A stretch of DNA of 64,000 nt. It comes from Larix kaempferi (lineage: Eukaryota; Streptophyta; Pinopsida; Pinales; Pinaceae). The position numbers and the translations under genes are program-made. The notes beneath the pieces were generated by a model, which saw only the letters and a list, made by a program, of their open reading frames with translations, ran no database searches and was not told the DNA's origin. Each line of letters opens with the position of its first letter. The first letter of the stretch is position 1. This document shows positions 21,801 to 34,500 of this stretch, in pieces. The stretch spans positions 24,113,501-24,177,500 of the forward strand of contig BSBM01000370.1 in the NCBI GenBank assembly GCA_027924585.1, written 5' to 3'.

Positions 21801-22635
21801 GTGTCATCTCTTCTGCGCAGGAAACACACCATGCCCTCAGGGGATCTTCTCTTGCACGATTGCATACTCCATCTGAAGATCATATATATATATATTGGAC
21901 TGCACAGGTCGGATATTACATTTAGCAGCATGAAACGAAATTTGGAGAATATTTCCAAACCATTTTCATTTCAATTTTACCAACTAGTTTTAATCTTAGT
22001 CTCCGTCTACTAGTCAATCTCACTGTAAAGATCTCATTTCATTTGAATTGTTGGTATGGTTTCAATTTTAATGGGAAGGAGATGTGCATGTATGACCAGA
22101 CCATGACATCTGCCCTAGTCGGGTAAATTTATTATAAATAAGCAATGCATTTATATTATATATTAGGTTTCTATATTATGTTTATATATTTTATATATTA
22201 TGTAAATATATCTTATATATTAGTAAGTTAAAAGTAAATTTTTGGGGAAGATGTAAAAATGTAATTCATGGAGTTAAAATCTGGAAATTTATATCTACTC
22301 AAAATGTTATTTTAATGTTGGAGTAAGATTTAAAATTATTTTTGATTATTTAAAAATTCATTTTCCTTGGATGGAAGGGAACAGGCTAATGACCTAAGTA
22401 AAAAATAAAAATAAAAATTGAAGATGGATTTGTCATTCATTGTTCAATGTAAATCCATGCTATAACCAAGTAAATGTGATATGTTAGTATAGTCATGGTT
22501 TAAATAACAAATATCTACATGTATTGAGAGGGGTTAAATTTCTTAAGATATATTTTTTTTATTGAGATATTTATGTTTATAATTACTCTATGTTGAATTT
22601 TTTTAGCTTTTGTGTAATATTTTTAAAAAAAATTC
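18833..22635. other. AT-rich flank, no complete gene recognised
   Basis: The first part should continue the interrupted Copia LTR, but its outer end was not found. Further on are short repeats, such as the AAACTCTAAACCTC blocks near 19700-19790 and the CATGCATCCA blocks near 19915-20030, and a duplicated CATTACATACTCC segment near 20216-20265. The only gene-like signal is the possible exon pair listed separately. Near 22140-22220 the sequence is a TATATTA-rich run. Confidence 0.45.
21180..21459 (-). other. Possible captured or relict exon pair, product unknown
   Basis: On the minus strand a segment ending GCGATCCAG meets GTAAGGG, a near-consensus donor. About 140 bases on, GAATTTTAG is a fair acceptor, and the phase then allows EPKHPLPANLVNYGTCKIT followed by PWGRMLLTGLAGIRAVLR before another possible donor. 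The peptide looks protein-like, but I do not recognise the family. It could be a relict gene or a transposon-carried exon, or chance. Confidence 0.3.
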
Positions 22636-23790
22636 AACAGAAAAAAACCATACTATTGTTATTCAACCGAATCAAATAGTACAAAGATAGATCAAGAACA
22701 ACCAACTGGTCAAGTTCTTCAAAATAGCTTTATAGCTGTATCATATACATAAAGAGCTACAAACTTCCAAAAATAAAAAACTGGAAACAAACCATTCTAA
22801 AAAAAGTTTGTGTCCAATATTCAGAAAAAGAAGCATTCACCCTTATCCAACAGAGAAGAGTCCATCCATTCTTCCCAAAATAAAAAACCTTCGGGTCCCT
22901 CTAAAGCCAACTTTGAAAGATTATCTGCCAAAGTATTGTGTTCTCTGAAGAGATGTTCAAAAGAAATATGATCATGACCTGAAATCTCCTGACGTGTACG
23001 AAGACACCAATGCCTGAGAGCAGTAACATTCAGATTAAATTCCTTTAAATCCCATTTTATGGTGACCCTCGAGTCACCAAAAACACGCAGATTGACCAAA
23101 CCAAAGATGTTTGCTACTTTAATCACAACCCAGAGAGCCAACAACTCAGCCTTCGTATTTGTCCCACTGCCAGCATTTAGACGCAAGGAAAAGTAGTGAC
23201 CATCATTTAAATAAACAACACCACCGGTTGCACACAAACCATTCTGTGAAGCCCCATCAAAGAACAAAATTGGTTGTGTGAAATTGAAAGAAAAATTGGA
23301 AGTTTTGTCTACTTTCTGCGAAATCTCCTCCTCTTGAAAAGTCTGAAGCATTCTCATGACAGTCACCACACAAGAGGACACCTCCGGCACTTTATCCTGA
23401 AAAATAACAGCATTACACATATGCCATAGCGACCAAGAGACAAAGATGAGCAGGAACAAAGGTCTTTTGGAATATCTAATCCAACTGAGAAAACAAAGTC
23501 CAAGATCCACTTCCCCCAAATCCAGATTGATATTAAGTTCTTTGCAACACAAATTCCAGACTTCATGCATAAAAGAACACTCCATAAAGATATGATTGAT
23601 AGATTCAGGATTCTATTTACATAAGCAGCACCAATTCGGCCCAATCCAACCATGCCTTAATAAAATATCCCAAGTCTTCAAAGTGCCATTAAATGCATGC
23701 CACATGAAGCACTTGATTTTCAAAGGTATATACCACTTCCAACTTTCCGATACCACCAATTCTGAGGGTAAATACAAATATTTTGTATCA
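22636..23790 (-). mobile_element. 5'-truncated L1-type LINE
   Basis: Minus-strand copy of the 3' end of a LINE from the same broad family as the full-length element at 31264-37670. It contains only the end of ORF2 and a short 3' UTR. Both 3' UTRs share sequence near the tail (AATCAAATAGTAC on the plus strand). The 5' end is lost, as is usual after incomplete reverse transcription. No clear target duplication was found. Confidence 0.85.
22821..23785 (-). pseudogene. LINE ORF2 C-terminus: zinc-binding RT linker and RNase H
   Basis: The frame begins at the zf-RVT region (WKWYIPLKIKCFMWHAF, then GPNWCCLCK) and has a single in-frame TAG at about 23613-23615 before NPESINHIFMECSF. It then runs open to the natural end as 254 codons from the Met of MECSF. 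The RVT_3 RNase H carries all four acids: FFDGASQNG (Asp), GTNTKAELLALW (Glu), VFGDSRVTIKW (Asp) and NTLADNLSKLA (Asp). Endonuclease and polymerase domains are missing, so it is inert. Confidence 0.9.
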
Positions 23791-26700
23791 CTTGATCATA
23801 GGCTAAGTAAACATATAGTAATAAAAAAAAGTTTTATAGAGTTTCTAAATGATGACTTAATATAAGGATTGTTAAGGGTATTAAGAATACACCCATTAAG
23901 AATCCATTCTATATCTAATGGGCAAATAAATTACAAATAATTAGTTATTTAAATTATGTGTATAGATGGTGTTAAATAATATTAAAAATTAAAGAAAAAT
24001 GCAAAAATGAAAATGAAAATGAAATAAATAAGGTGTAGTATATGAAATGAAATAAAATAATCTAATAATAAATTAAATTAAAAGGGAAAAGGGTACATTT
24101 TATTTTAACAAATATCGAAAGAAATTATTGACAAAGAAAATTGAGGAAGAAGCTAACCTATGCATAATACATCTAGGAGAATATATGAAGTATTGAGGGT
24201 GAGGTAAAGTTTTAGTTGGTTAAAAAATGTAAAATATAATCAACGGTGGTTAAGGTTAATGGATAGTTATTATTATTATTTATTAAGGTTTATGTTCTAT
24301 CAAATGATATGATAGTGTTTTATTAATAAAAACTAAAGTTCATTAGACTAGCTTTATTGATGATTTGCCAAAATTTATTAGTTTAAAGTCATTTTTGTAA
24401 TTTTTTTTTATTCAAACACTTTTTATAGTGAGTATCATAGTGTACTAGTTAGTCAATGATAGGTCTAATTTGGAACCAATGTAGTGCACTTAATCAACAT
24501 AAATAGAAAATTGTGTATATTATAAGAAGAAAACTATATTATAGAAAAGTAAAATTAGAGAATGAAATGTTCATGAATTTCTTTGAGGAGGCAATTTTTA
24601 AATGATAAAAACTCTATTCCAATAAAATACTCTAAAATGCATTACATTCGTTTTAACTCTACAAATAGATTTTTACTAGCAAACCACTTGTGGACCCATC
24701 CTTTATCTAGCTTTATTTTATTAAGACAACCTTATACATTGAGTAACCATAAATCAACTACCTAATGAGCCTTACTCAAAGAACATGGCCTCATAAATTA
24801 CTTGGCTAACTCCTAAGGACTCGGATAATTTCCTAAGTTTCCTTACCCATTCAAAAGCATATTTCCCTCAAGGCTAGAGGTGTGGAAACTAGTGTAAAAT
24901 CATTATTCATTTTCATGTATCATCTTCAACTTATGTATTGTTCTAGTGGATTAGGGATTCCCAAATAGTGTGCTAGCATAGTTGAATTTCTATGGTTCCC
25001 AAAATTTTCCCTAGTGGTAACCAAATGAATCTTTCTTCATCAAGTTCAGGAAGACTAATATGAAGACTAACATGACAAATGGGTTGGTGCAAACTAATGA
25101 GGGTCTCTTTTGACATGCTATATATAATAAAAAAATTGAATAAACAAGTATCCCTCAATTTACATGAATATTTGTAGATAGTTACACAATAAATATTGTT
25201 TTGAGTAAAAAAGATGCAATGTAAGAAATTGAATCATGTTTCCAAATATATAAATTTTATCCATTGAAAATGTTCATAACTATCTCAAGTTTGATCTTTT
25301 CTAACAATAACATTTTTTTCCCAAATTATAAGGTATATATATATGTGGGTGTATCCTTTGGGTTCATAAATGATGCAATCAACCTACAAAAATTGGTAGA
25401 CATATAGAGAAAAAATAGTACTAGTGTAACACTATTTTTTCAAAATATATTTAGTAAAAAAAATTAATTTTTTTTCGTGTGAAGTAATTTTTTTTTTATT
25501 ATCCAAGTGATCAAACTTAAAAAATTGTACGTCAAGTGTGGGTGCAAATTTTGAAGGTCTTAATGAAATGATAGTGAAAAAAAAATTTGTAGCATGTAGA
25601 GGTGGGTGTCTAGTAGTGAAACATACAGTTTTTTTTTAAATGCTTGAGAAATGAAAAGGTTACGGAAGAAACACTAACAATGTGTTTTTGGAGTTGAGTT
25701 ATGACACGAGAAAAATATAAAAAATTGAAAGACGTATTTTAAAAAAATTACATCTTTGGAATCTATATAAAAACTACTATCTATGTCTAAAACATCATCG
25801 AAAATTATTATGGGTAGCACCCTGTAATAAGTGGTCAAAAACAGGCATATTTAGAAAATGGATGAAATTTCCAATTAGCTATGGTTTAGTATATTCCATA
25901 CCATAAATTTAGTTAATCCAAAGCTAACTCCAAAGTAGACAGATAGGAATAGGGATGACACACAAACATGTGATGAGGCTCAGTTTAGGTGGTAAGGAAT
26001 GTGAGCTTGTTGCTTTTCAATTTCCCTTCCTTCCCTAAAAAAACTCGTTTTCATACCAAACACATCTGTGATTTATCTCTACAAAATGCATGCATGATTT
26101 TTATAGCTAAAATGTGCATGTGATTTTATAGCTAAAATGCACAATTAATTTTTATTAATAAAACGTGCACGTGATTTGTATCAAAAAAATGTGTGCGGTG
26201 TTAAGAACATCAAATTTACCTTAGGTAGAAGAGTTGAGATAGGGTGGGAAGGGTCAAAGGGTTGGGATGATTTAGGAAGTTAAAATGGGGAGATATGAAT
26301 TTTGGGAGGAAAGGAAAACATGATGGGTTGTAGGGGAGAAGGGGAGTGGAGCTTAAGAGCATGGATAGGAGAAGAAGTGTTGAAGTGGTATAGGATTATG
26401 AGCAATGATTGAGAAGGAAATTTGAATCATTGTCTTTCCACCACATTTTAATGAGTTTCCTTTGATCGAAAATACCATTTATTCATTGATCTGGCACTAT
26501 CCTAAGAGTACCTAGAAATATACATGCTATGATATGCCTATTAGACACAGATCTGTATACATGTACTCCATGTTTCTTTTGCATACCTTGAATCTAGAAC
26601 TTTTGTTGCTTCTTAGGCCAACACATCATGCTAATTGATATGACCACATTGATTCACACTCCACCTTGCAAATCTAGGTAGTTGAATAACTTTCTTCAAT

Positions 26701-26916
26701 CGTTTTCATAATAACTCCATATACACTTAACCAGAACTTGATCAAATCGCTCTTAGTTGAGGGTTAAAGTATCTCAAGCTCCAATACAAAATTTTGGTTC
26801 TAGGATGCATCCATCCCCTCCCTCTCTATCTTTGGAATTTGTATAAATAAAATAAAATTTATTTAAATGATATATGTTCACTCATTTTTAAATTTTTGAT
26901 CAAAACTATAAAAATA
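23791..26916. other. AT-rich interspersed DNA, nothing recognised
   Basis: Long A/T runs and short frames only. Near 26085-26200 a phrase close to TTTATAGCTAAAATGCGCATGTGA is repeated three or four times with drift. No coding, RNA or complete element signal was found. Confidence 0.5.
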
Positions 26917-27265
26917 AATAAAACCCAAAAACATGTAGCCCCATAATGCAACAAGTCTAGCCTCCCCATCCTCATAGTCACAATGGCCTTTGAAAAAATG
27001 AAATTTAATTGAATCGCTATATATGTTTTACTTAAATCATTCTCTATATACGTTTTGCCCTAGGATGAACCTGCGCAATTGTATGAGACAAGATCTTTTT
27101 TCAGATGCGTTTCACCTCCTTTACTATGCTAGAAATGAAAGCATCACAATTTGTTTAATAAAGTTATTACAAAAAGTATCAAGAAATTTTTCGTGCAATT
27201 CCTCTTGTACTTCACAGGTTTTTCTTCTTCCTCTCATTGAGTCGACAGGTAATGATCGCTTATGC

Positions 27266-27381
27266 CATGACAGCTTTTAGGGAAAAAAACGCCTCCAACT
27301 GGACCGGACTGAAAATCATTCTCCATGACAGCTTTTAGGGGAAAAAACGCCTCCAACTGGACCGGACTGAAAATCATTCTC
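27266..27381 (+). repeat. 58-bp direct tandem duplication
   Basis: Two adjacent, nearly identical units starting CATGACAGCTTTTAGGG and containing CTCCAACTGGACCGGACTG. Copy B of the larger unit has only a trace of this segment, so the copies have diverged here by expansion or loss. Confidence 0.9.
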
Positions 27382-29832
27382 CTTTCTGACAATATATATT
27401 CCAACTCAACCTACAGACTATTCATATATTCAACACATCCAGCCAAATGCTTTGACAATCTCAAAGCATCCATGGCCGAAACGGAAGGACACACTCACAT
27501 GACCTGTCAGATGAGTATAGTGAGATATATATCATTATCTGCAAAAGTAATACATATTCATTATTTATAAAAAAAATAACATATCTTGATCATAGTAAGT
27601 ACATTTGTTTTCTTCTCATTTTTTAGATGATAATCTTAATTTTTAAGTAGTATAGATCTATTTTAAAAGGGATTTATCAAGGTATAGAGGGATTTAATTT
27701 TAAAATGTAAATAGCTTTTCAAAATATAAATATTGAGGAAGCTTTTTAATTTATGTCATATTATATATATTTGTAAATGTTTTTATGAAATTTCTACTTA
27801 TTTTAAAAATGAGATATCTATCATTATTTATAAAACTAATACATTGTCATTATCATACTCTGTACATTTCTTTTGGACACTTCTCATTCATTTAGAGAAT
27901 GATACTTATAATAAAGAGTAACTTCCTTTCATTTCTAAGATATTGCTCGTGATAAAGGGTTTCATTCCATTTTAGACAACTTAATTTGATGGGACCTCGA
28001 GTAAAACCCAAAATATTCTCAAAATCAATTATACATTAACTTCCAATTCATAACACTCTATTACTAAAACTAACTCAGATAGCTTCATTTCTTTCTACTT
28101 ACTACCGTTGTCTATGTATTAAATCATAATGATGGTGTCTATTAACTCATGATTATTGATGTGATTTTATAATGTATTTAGAGCTTACTAATACTGTTGG
28201 AGTATTCATTAATGTTTCCAATATTATCGACTTGATTCTAGACTGATACTAAGTATGCACTGGGTAGAATTTGTGCGACTCCACGAGTCTATTTGAAACA
28301 GTCAATAATGATAGAAACGAAAATTAATTCATGAATCGCACACACGGCAGTTCATTGTGGAACCATTAAATACAAATCTGAAATTCAACTACAACCATTT
28401 ATAGTTAAATGTTATTTTTAAAATAATTGTCCAAATTATTAATAATATTTTGTGGTCAAGCTATTAGTTATTCTTGGCTAATATTAGGTTATTATTTAAA
28501 CTCTCATTCTCTATAATGTTTTTCCATTTCTAAGATATTTGGTTCGTATACCATCCAATCCAATTTCTGGATTGTTTGGCCCTATGATAAGGTATAGTTT
28601 ACAGGATTGATCGGGCAACCAGTGGATGAAGCATTGAGAGGTGACTCAATACCAAGTTATTTGTAAAAGAATTTGCATTTCATTTATAGAAAAATATAGA
28701 ATTTATGGTTTTTTTATAAAATAGAGTTTAGACATTCAAAAAGTTACACTAAAATATTAACATTTACAATAAAATGTTAGAATATTAGAATATAACTTAT
28801 TTATTAGATAAAATTTACATTATTTTAATGCAAGTAAATGTTATAATACTAAGCATTTTTATAAATTTAGAGAAAGAATAATGCCCCATATTACATATTA
28901 TTATCATTTTTACTTCGAAGTAAATGTTTAAAGAAAAATGTAAATGTTTGGAAGTGAATTATTAAATATAAATATTTGTAAATGTAAACTTTTGAAAGTG
29001 GGTTATTATATATTGGTATTTTAAAAACCGTTTAGTTATTTTTAAATATCCTTTTATTTGAAAAAAATAACAAAATTTAAGATTTTTATAGACATCCAAA
29101 AAGTTAGAGCAAAATGGTTTATTACAAACATTAAAAAGCCTAACCTATATATAGTTTCATTTAATTGACAATATCTAAGAGGATAAAATATGATAGTTTA
29201 TTTCGACTTATGAAGAGGCTAAAATATGATAGTTTTTTTATGGAGTTTGTTTTTTAATCGACTTTATTTTGAATAATTAAACTTTAATTTAAATAATTTA
29301 ATATAAATATATTTTATCAAATATTATTGATGAAATATATTTTAATTTATTTTAATTAATTCAATAAAAATAAAAATATAATATATATCAAAATGTTATC
29401 TGTATTAAATTTGATTTTAATTCATAAAATATAAAAAACAATATTAAATCTTAATGATAAGATAAATAATGAAATAAAAACATTATAATAAATGAGAATA
29501 ATAATTTTGATTTTTTGTAAGTAGCATAAGGGAAATATATATTAAAGTACAAAAAATATTACAATCATATGAATTTTTATAGATGTATTAGCTTTCATAA
29601 GCTTCTCATGGAGCTAAGAGAACAAGGACGACCTTAAATCTAGCCCATAGGTGGGATGAGGTCTAGCCCATAGGTGGGATGAGCACTATCAACATTATTA
29701 TAGCCTGTCATTAAAAACATAGACCAAACTAGACTGATAGGAAGAGCTAGACTAGTCTAAGAGTACATCTAATCTCCATTGTTGCAACTTATTCTCCAAC
29801 CATGTGATCTTATTATCTATTTGTTTTTGAAT

Positions 29833-30030
29833 CTAGTCTTCTAAGGATGCAAATTTATTATCAATCATGGACTCTAGTTCAATTTGAAGCTTATTTTCTC
29901 CTTCTTTCCTACATTTCTTTATAGACTCTATACGATCATAAAGAATATGTAGGGTAAGTATGCTAAGTCTCCTTTTAGTGAGGTGCTCATACTTTCGGGT
30001 AAAAACTAGTTTTAAATAAATAAAATACAA
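29833..30030 (-). other. Small open frame kept in both copies of the duplicated unit
   Basis: A 65-codon frame, basic and likely helical, containing KRRLSILTLHILYDRIESI and a charged stretch ending SMIDNKFASLED. The stop is followed in frame by further helical residues (IQKQIDNKITWLENKLQQW), so it may be the remnant of a longer coiled-coil protein. The counterpart at 48115-48312 has the same length with four residue changes. The family is not recognised; it faintly resembles the N-terminal helices of some retroelement gag proteins. Confidence 0.35.
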
Positions 30031-30850
30031 TGATTAAAATTACCTTAATGAAAAAGACTAATTTTAAAAATATCTCCTTAAAAAAGCATGCCTCACTCAA
30101 AATGAATTACTCAAAATGCATTATATTGAGCACAATTGCGAAAACCCTAATCTTGACATTAATATTAAAAATATTGTGCAAGAAAAACCCCAATTTTGAA
30201 AATGTCTCAGTGAAAATGTTACAATGATTAAAAGTGGATTAAGTTTTTGAAGGCATGTCATGAAAATGCCCAAATCTTTAAAACACTTTAATGAAAAATC
30301 CCAATATTAAAAATATTGAATAAAAATATTAGACAATATTAAACAATATTAAATATAATCTTTATTTTTCAGTTTATTTTTAAATGGTGTTAAATATATT
30401 TTTATTTTTATTTTTAATTTTTAGTTATATGAAAAGTTAATTGAATCATAAAAAGTTGTTATGTTTTTTTTTTTTTCGAAAAACCTCCCTCAATGATTAA
30501 AATTTATATCATATTAAATCATTAGCAATAGAATATTGTTATATATTTTACTTAATAATTCATCTTCAACATTTGTTTTGTTTATTAATTTAGAATTATT
30601 TTGATTTTGATTTTAATTAATTTAATGATGAATTTATGAAATCTAAAATAGATTAACAAAATATTTTTTTTGAAATTAAATTAAATTATAAAGATTTAAT
30701 TATTTTTAAAATATATATTAAAAACTAAAATAAATTATATATTAATATTTATTATAAAAATTTAAATATAATTTGAAATATTTTTATAATGATAAAAAGA
30801 TGTAATATTAATTATTATTATTAATTTATTTTATTTACATATACTATATA

Positions 30851-31006
30851 AATTAATTTCTCTATTAAACTCTAAAATATTTCATCTATTAAAAAATATA
30901 AATAAATATTTTCTAATTAAATTTTATTAATTAATTTCTCTATTAAACTCTAAAATATTTCATCTATTAAAAAATATAAATAAATATTTTCTAATTAAAT
31001 TTTATT
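30851..31006 (+). repeat. 78-bp exact tandem duplication in copy A
   Basis: Two adjacent units starting AATTAATTTCTCTATTAAAC. Copy B has one unit at the matching place. A related shorter unit follows in both copies. Confidence 0.9.
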
Positions 31007-31508
31007 AATTAGAATGAATAGAAATACAATAATGATTATACTTAAGGTTTACCAAAATATTTCATCTATTAAAAAAATATAAATAAATGTTTTCTAATTA
31101 AATTTTATTATTAATTAGAATGAATAGAAATATAATAATGATTGTTAATGTTTACCAAAAGTTGAATTGATTTTTATTTTTCAAACAAATAGATAATTTT
31201 TAAGATCAAATTTAATGCCTTCTTTATAATATCTTAATTTTTTTTTATCTTCAAATTTTGATTTTTTTTTCCAGCGAAAAAAATCTACTATTGATATTCA
31301 AAATGATTGAATCAAATAGTACATTATGGACCCAGATTCGTCAAATAGAATCGGTCATACCACATAGCTTGTCTTTCAGCATATACAAAAACATGAGGTG
31401 AGACTCATACCCACTATATCAACTAGAGTCGATTTATATAAATCATAATACAAAATCAAAAAGTCACAGCCTTTCAAGTCAAGTTCAAAGACAGCAGATA
31501 TCAGAAAG

Positions 31509-34500
31509 CTAATCAAAAAAGTAGATGGTGCCTTCATCCTGGAGGTTGTGCTCGACCCATTCCTCCCAAAGTAATTGTCCTTCAAAACCTGTTAATGCTT
31601 GTTTGGATAATTTATCAGCAAGTGTATTCTGCTCACGGTAGATGTGCTCCAGATGAACACCTTGTAGTTTATCCAATTCAGATTGAGCCCGAAGTGCCCA
31701 GTGTCTTAAGTTGAGAACATTGAGCTGAAAGTCTCCCACTGCCCATTTAATTGTGACTTTGGAATCCCCAAAAACCTTAATATTGACAAGACCGAAAATA
31801 TTAGCCACTTTAAGCATACACCAAAGAGCAATCAGTTCTGCTTTCATATTTGTGCCGCTGCCACAATTGAGTTTAAAAGTAAAGTGATGTGCCTCATTCA
31901 AATATATTACTCCTCCAATAGCGCATAAGCCTGATTGAGATGCACCATCAAAAAAGATAGTAGGCTGATCAACCTTGAAACTGAAAGTACTGATCCTGTC
32001 AGTCCTTAGTTTAGCATAATCATCTTTACAATTTGCAAACATATTTAGTGCAATCAAGCTACACTGAGTTGGATTGATATTGACATTTTGAAATAACACA
32101 CTATTACGGGAGAACCATATGGCCCAGGAGATACAGATAGCAATGTAGAAGTATTGCTTGCAGTTCCTGTACCAGTTAAGTAGGCAATGATTAAAATCTC
32201 CAACATCCCACGTTTGATATATTGAAAAATGTGATATGATCACCTCCCAGGTCATCTTTGCAAATCTGCACTTAACAAATAAATGTTGCTTGTTTTCTTC
32301 ATCATTCTTACAGAGTATACAGATTCCTGGACCATTCCAGCCACGATTACAAAGGTTATCCCATGTTTTAAGTTTGTTTTGCAATAACATCCAGCAGAAG
32401 CATTTAAGTTTGAGTGGAATAGACCATTGCCAAAGACGTTTGAACCACCAGTCTTGAGGATAAATGAACCTGTCCTGAGCAATCCTATTATATGCTGTGC
32501 GAGCCGTTACCATACCATTTGTTGGATTGCCTTTCCAAAGTAGCTTATCTGTTTCCTGTCTGATCCTGATACCTGAAGCATTGAGTTTTGTAAGATAATC
32601 ATCCCAGGTGCGGGCAAGATATCCTGTGAGACCAATGTTCCTAGCAGACACCCATAAATTGCTATCTGCAAAATCATGATGTTGAAGTTGAATCTTATCC
32701 AGAGTATCCATTCCCAGAATTTGAAGGTATTGAATAATGGGCTGAGGCAGAGAATAATTGTCTTCCATACCTATGATAGGATCAATTCCTATGCGAATCC
32801 TTTCTCCAGTCCCTACCTGCCATATAAGGTCATCTTTGATCCAATGTAGTATCTTCATGAATCCACGCCAGATTGGGGAAAAATTCCAGCTAGCAGTTTT
32901 TGGATTCCTTATCCAGCTGAAAAAATTCTGTTTTATATACTTGCAGCCGATAAGGGTGGACCATAAATTGTTCCCCATAAGGCAACGCCAGAGACTTTTG
33001 AGTCTGAGCGCTATATTAAAGGATCCCAACTCTAATATACCCCATCCACCAAATTTGGTAGGTCTCGAAACAACATCTGCAGCGATCATTGGGGACTTGT
33101 CACTATGAGCAGTCCCGAACCATAAATAATTGAAGAAAAGGCTTTTTATATACCTGAGAATGGTGGCAGGTACTTCAAGAAGTGTAAACCAGTAAACCGG
33201 TATGCTGGAGAGCACCGATTTTAATAGAATGAGCTTCCCACCTATGGAAAGAAGCCTGTAAGACCAGTGATTAATTCTATTTTCAATCTTTCTTAACAGC
33301 CAATACCAGTCTTTACACAGATAATTGTTTGGCTTAAGGTAAAAACCCAGGTATTTAAGCCCAAGATCCAGATTATGACATTTAAATGGCATGAACAATA
33401 AAATGTCCTTTATATTTTCTGCATCTGGAGACATATGATAGAAATTGGATTTTCTTTGACTGATTTTCATTCCTGTAGCACCACAGAAAGTCTGAAAGAT
33501 GCCATTTAAAGTGATCCATTCTTCAATAGAATCTTCTCCTGCTACCATCACATCATCCGCAAATAAGATATGTGAAATTATAAAATCCTTTGCAATTTTA
33601 ATGCCTTTAATCTGTCTTCTTGAATAAGCTTGTTTGATCAGTCTGCTAAACCCATCCATAACCAAGGAAAATAATATAGGTGACAAAGGACACCCTTGCC
33701 TAATGCCCCTTGAACAACGAAAGAAAGCAGAAGGACTACCATTGACCAAAACTGATATACTCACAGTTGTGATACATGCCATGATCCATTTAATGATTGC
33801 TGGCGGCAGCCCAATTTTGATAAGAATCATTCTGAGAAAGGACCAACTAACCCTGTCATATGCTTTTTCTAAGTCCATTTTAAGGAGCAAAGCCTTTTTC
33901 TTATAGATCTTTATACTGTGAAGAAGTTCTTGTGAGATGCCTATGGCATCATGTATTTGTCTTCCAGACAAAAAACCAAATTGCTCCTTGGATATGTGCT
34001 TGGAGAGTACATCTTTGAGTCTGTCTGCAATTATTTTAGAAATGAGTTTATATAGTAAATTGCACAGTGCAATCGGTCTGTACTCACTAAAGGTAATGGG
34101 TTTATCCTTTTTAGGAATGAGTGAAATGAAAGTGGAGTTAAGACCTCCAGAGACAAACCCATTGAGTTTGGAGTAGTTCACCAGATCCATAAGTTCATTA
34201 CCCATTAAGTCAAAAAAATGCAAGTACAGCTCTACTGGCCACCCATCAGGGCCAGGGCTTTTGTCTTTTGCAAAATATTTCAGTGTTTGTTCAATTTCCT
34301 CCAAAGTCACAGCATCCAATAAACTGTTAGCTTCTTGATCTGAAAAGAAGCGAGGATATAGTGTAGCAACTTTGATCTGCTCCTCTAAGTTACATTCACC
34401 TGTATCAGCAAAATTTTGACCAAAATATGCAGTGGCCACAGCTTTGATATTCTCGAGCCCTGAGCACATGTGTCCCCCGTCGTCCACAATATCCCATATG

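Noticed and set aside
22821-23585. 254-codon frame as a free-standing host RNase H gene
   Set aside because: The zf-RVT linker upstream, shared 3' UTR and match to the full-length LINE show it is the tail of a truncated LINE.
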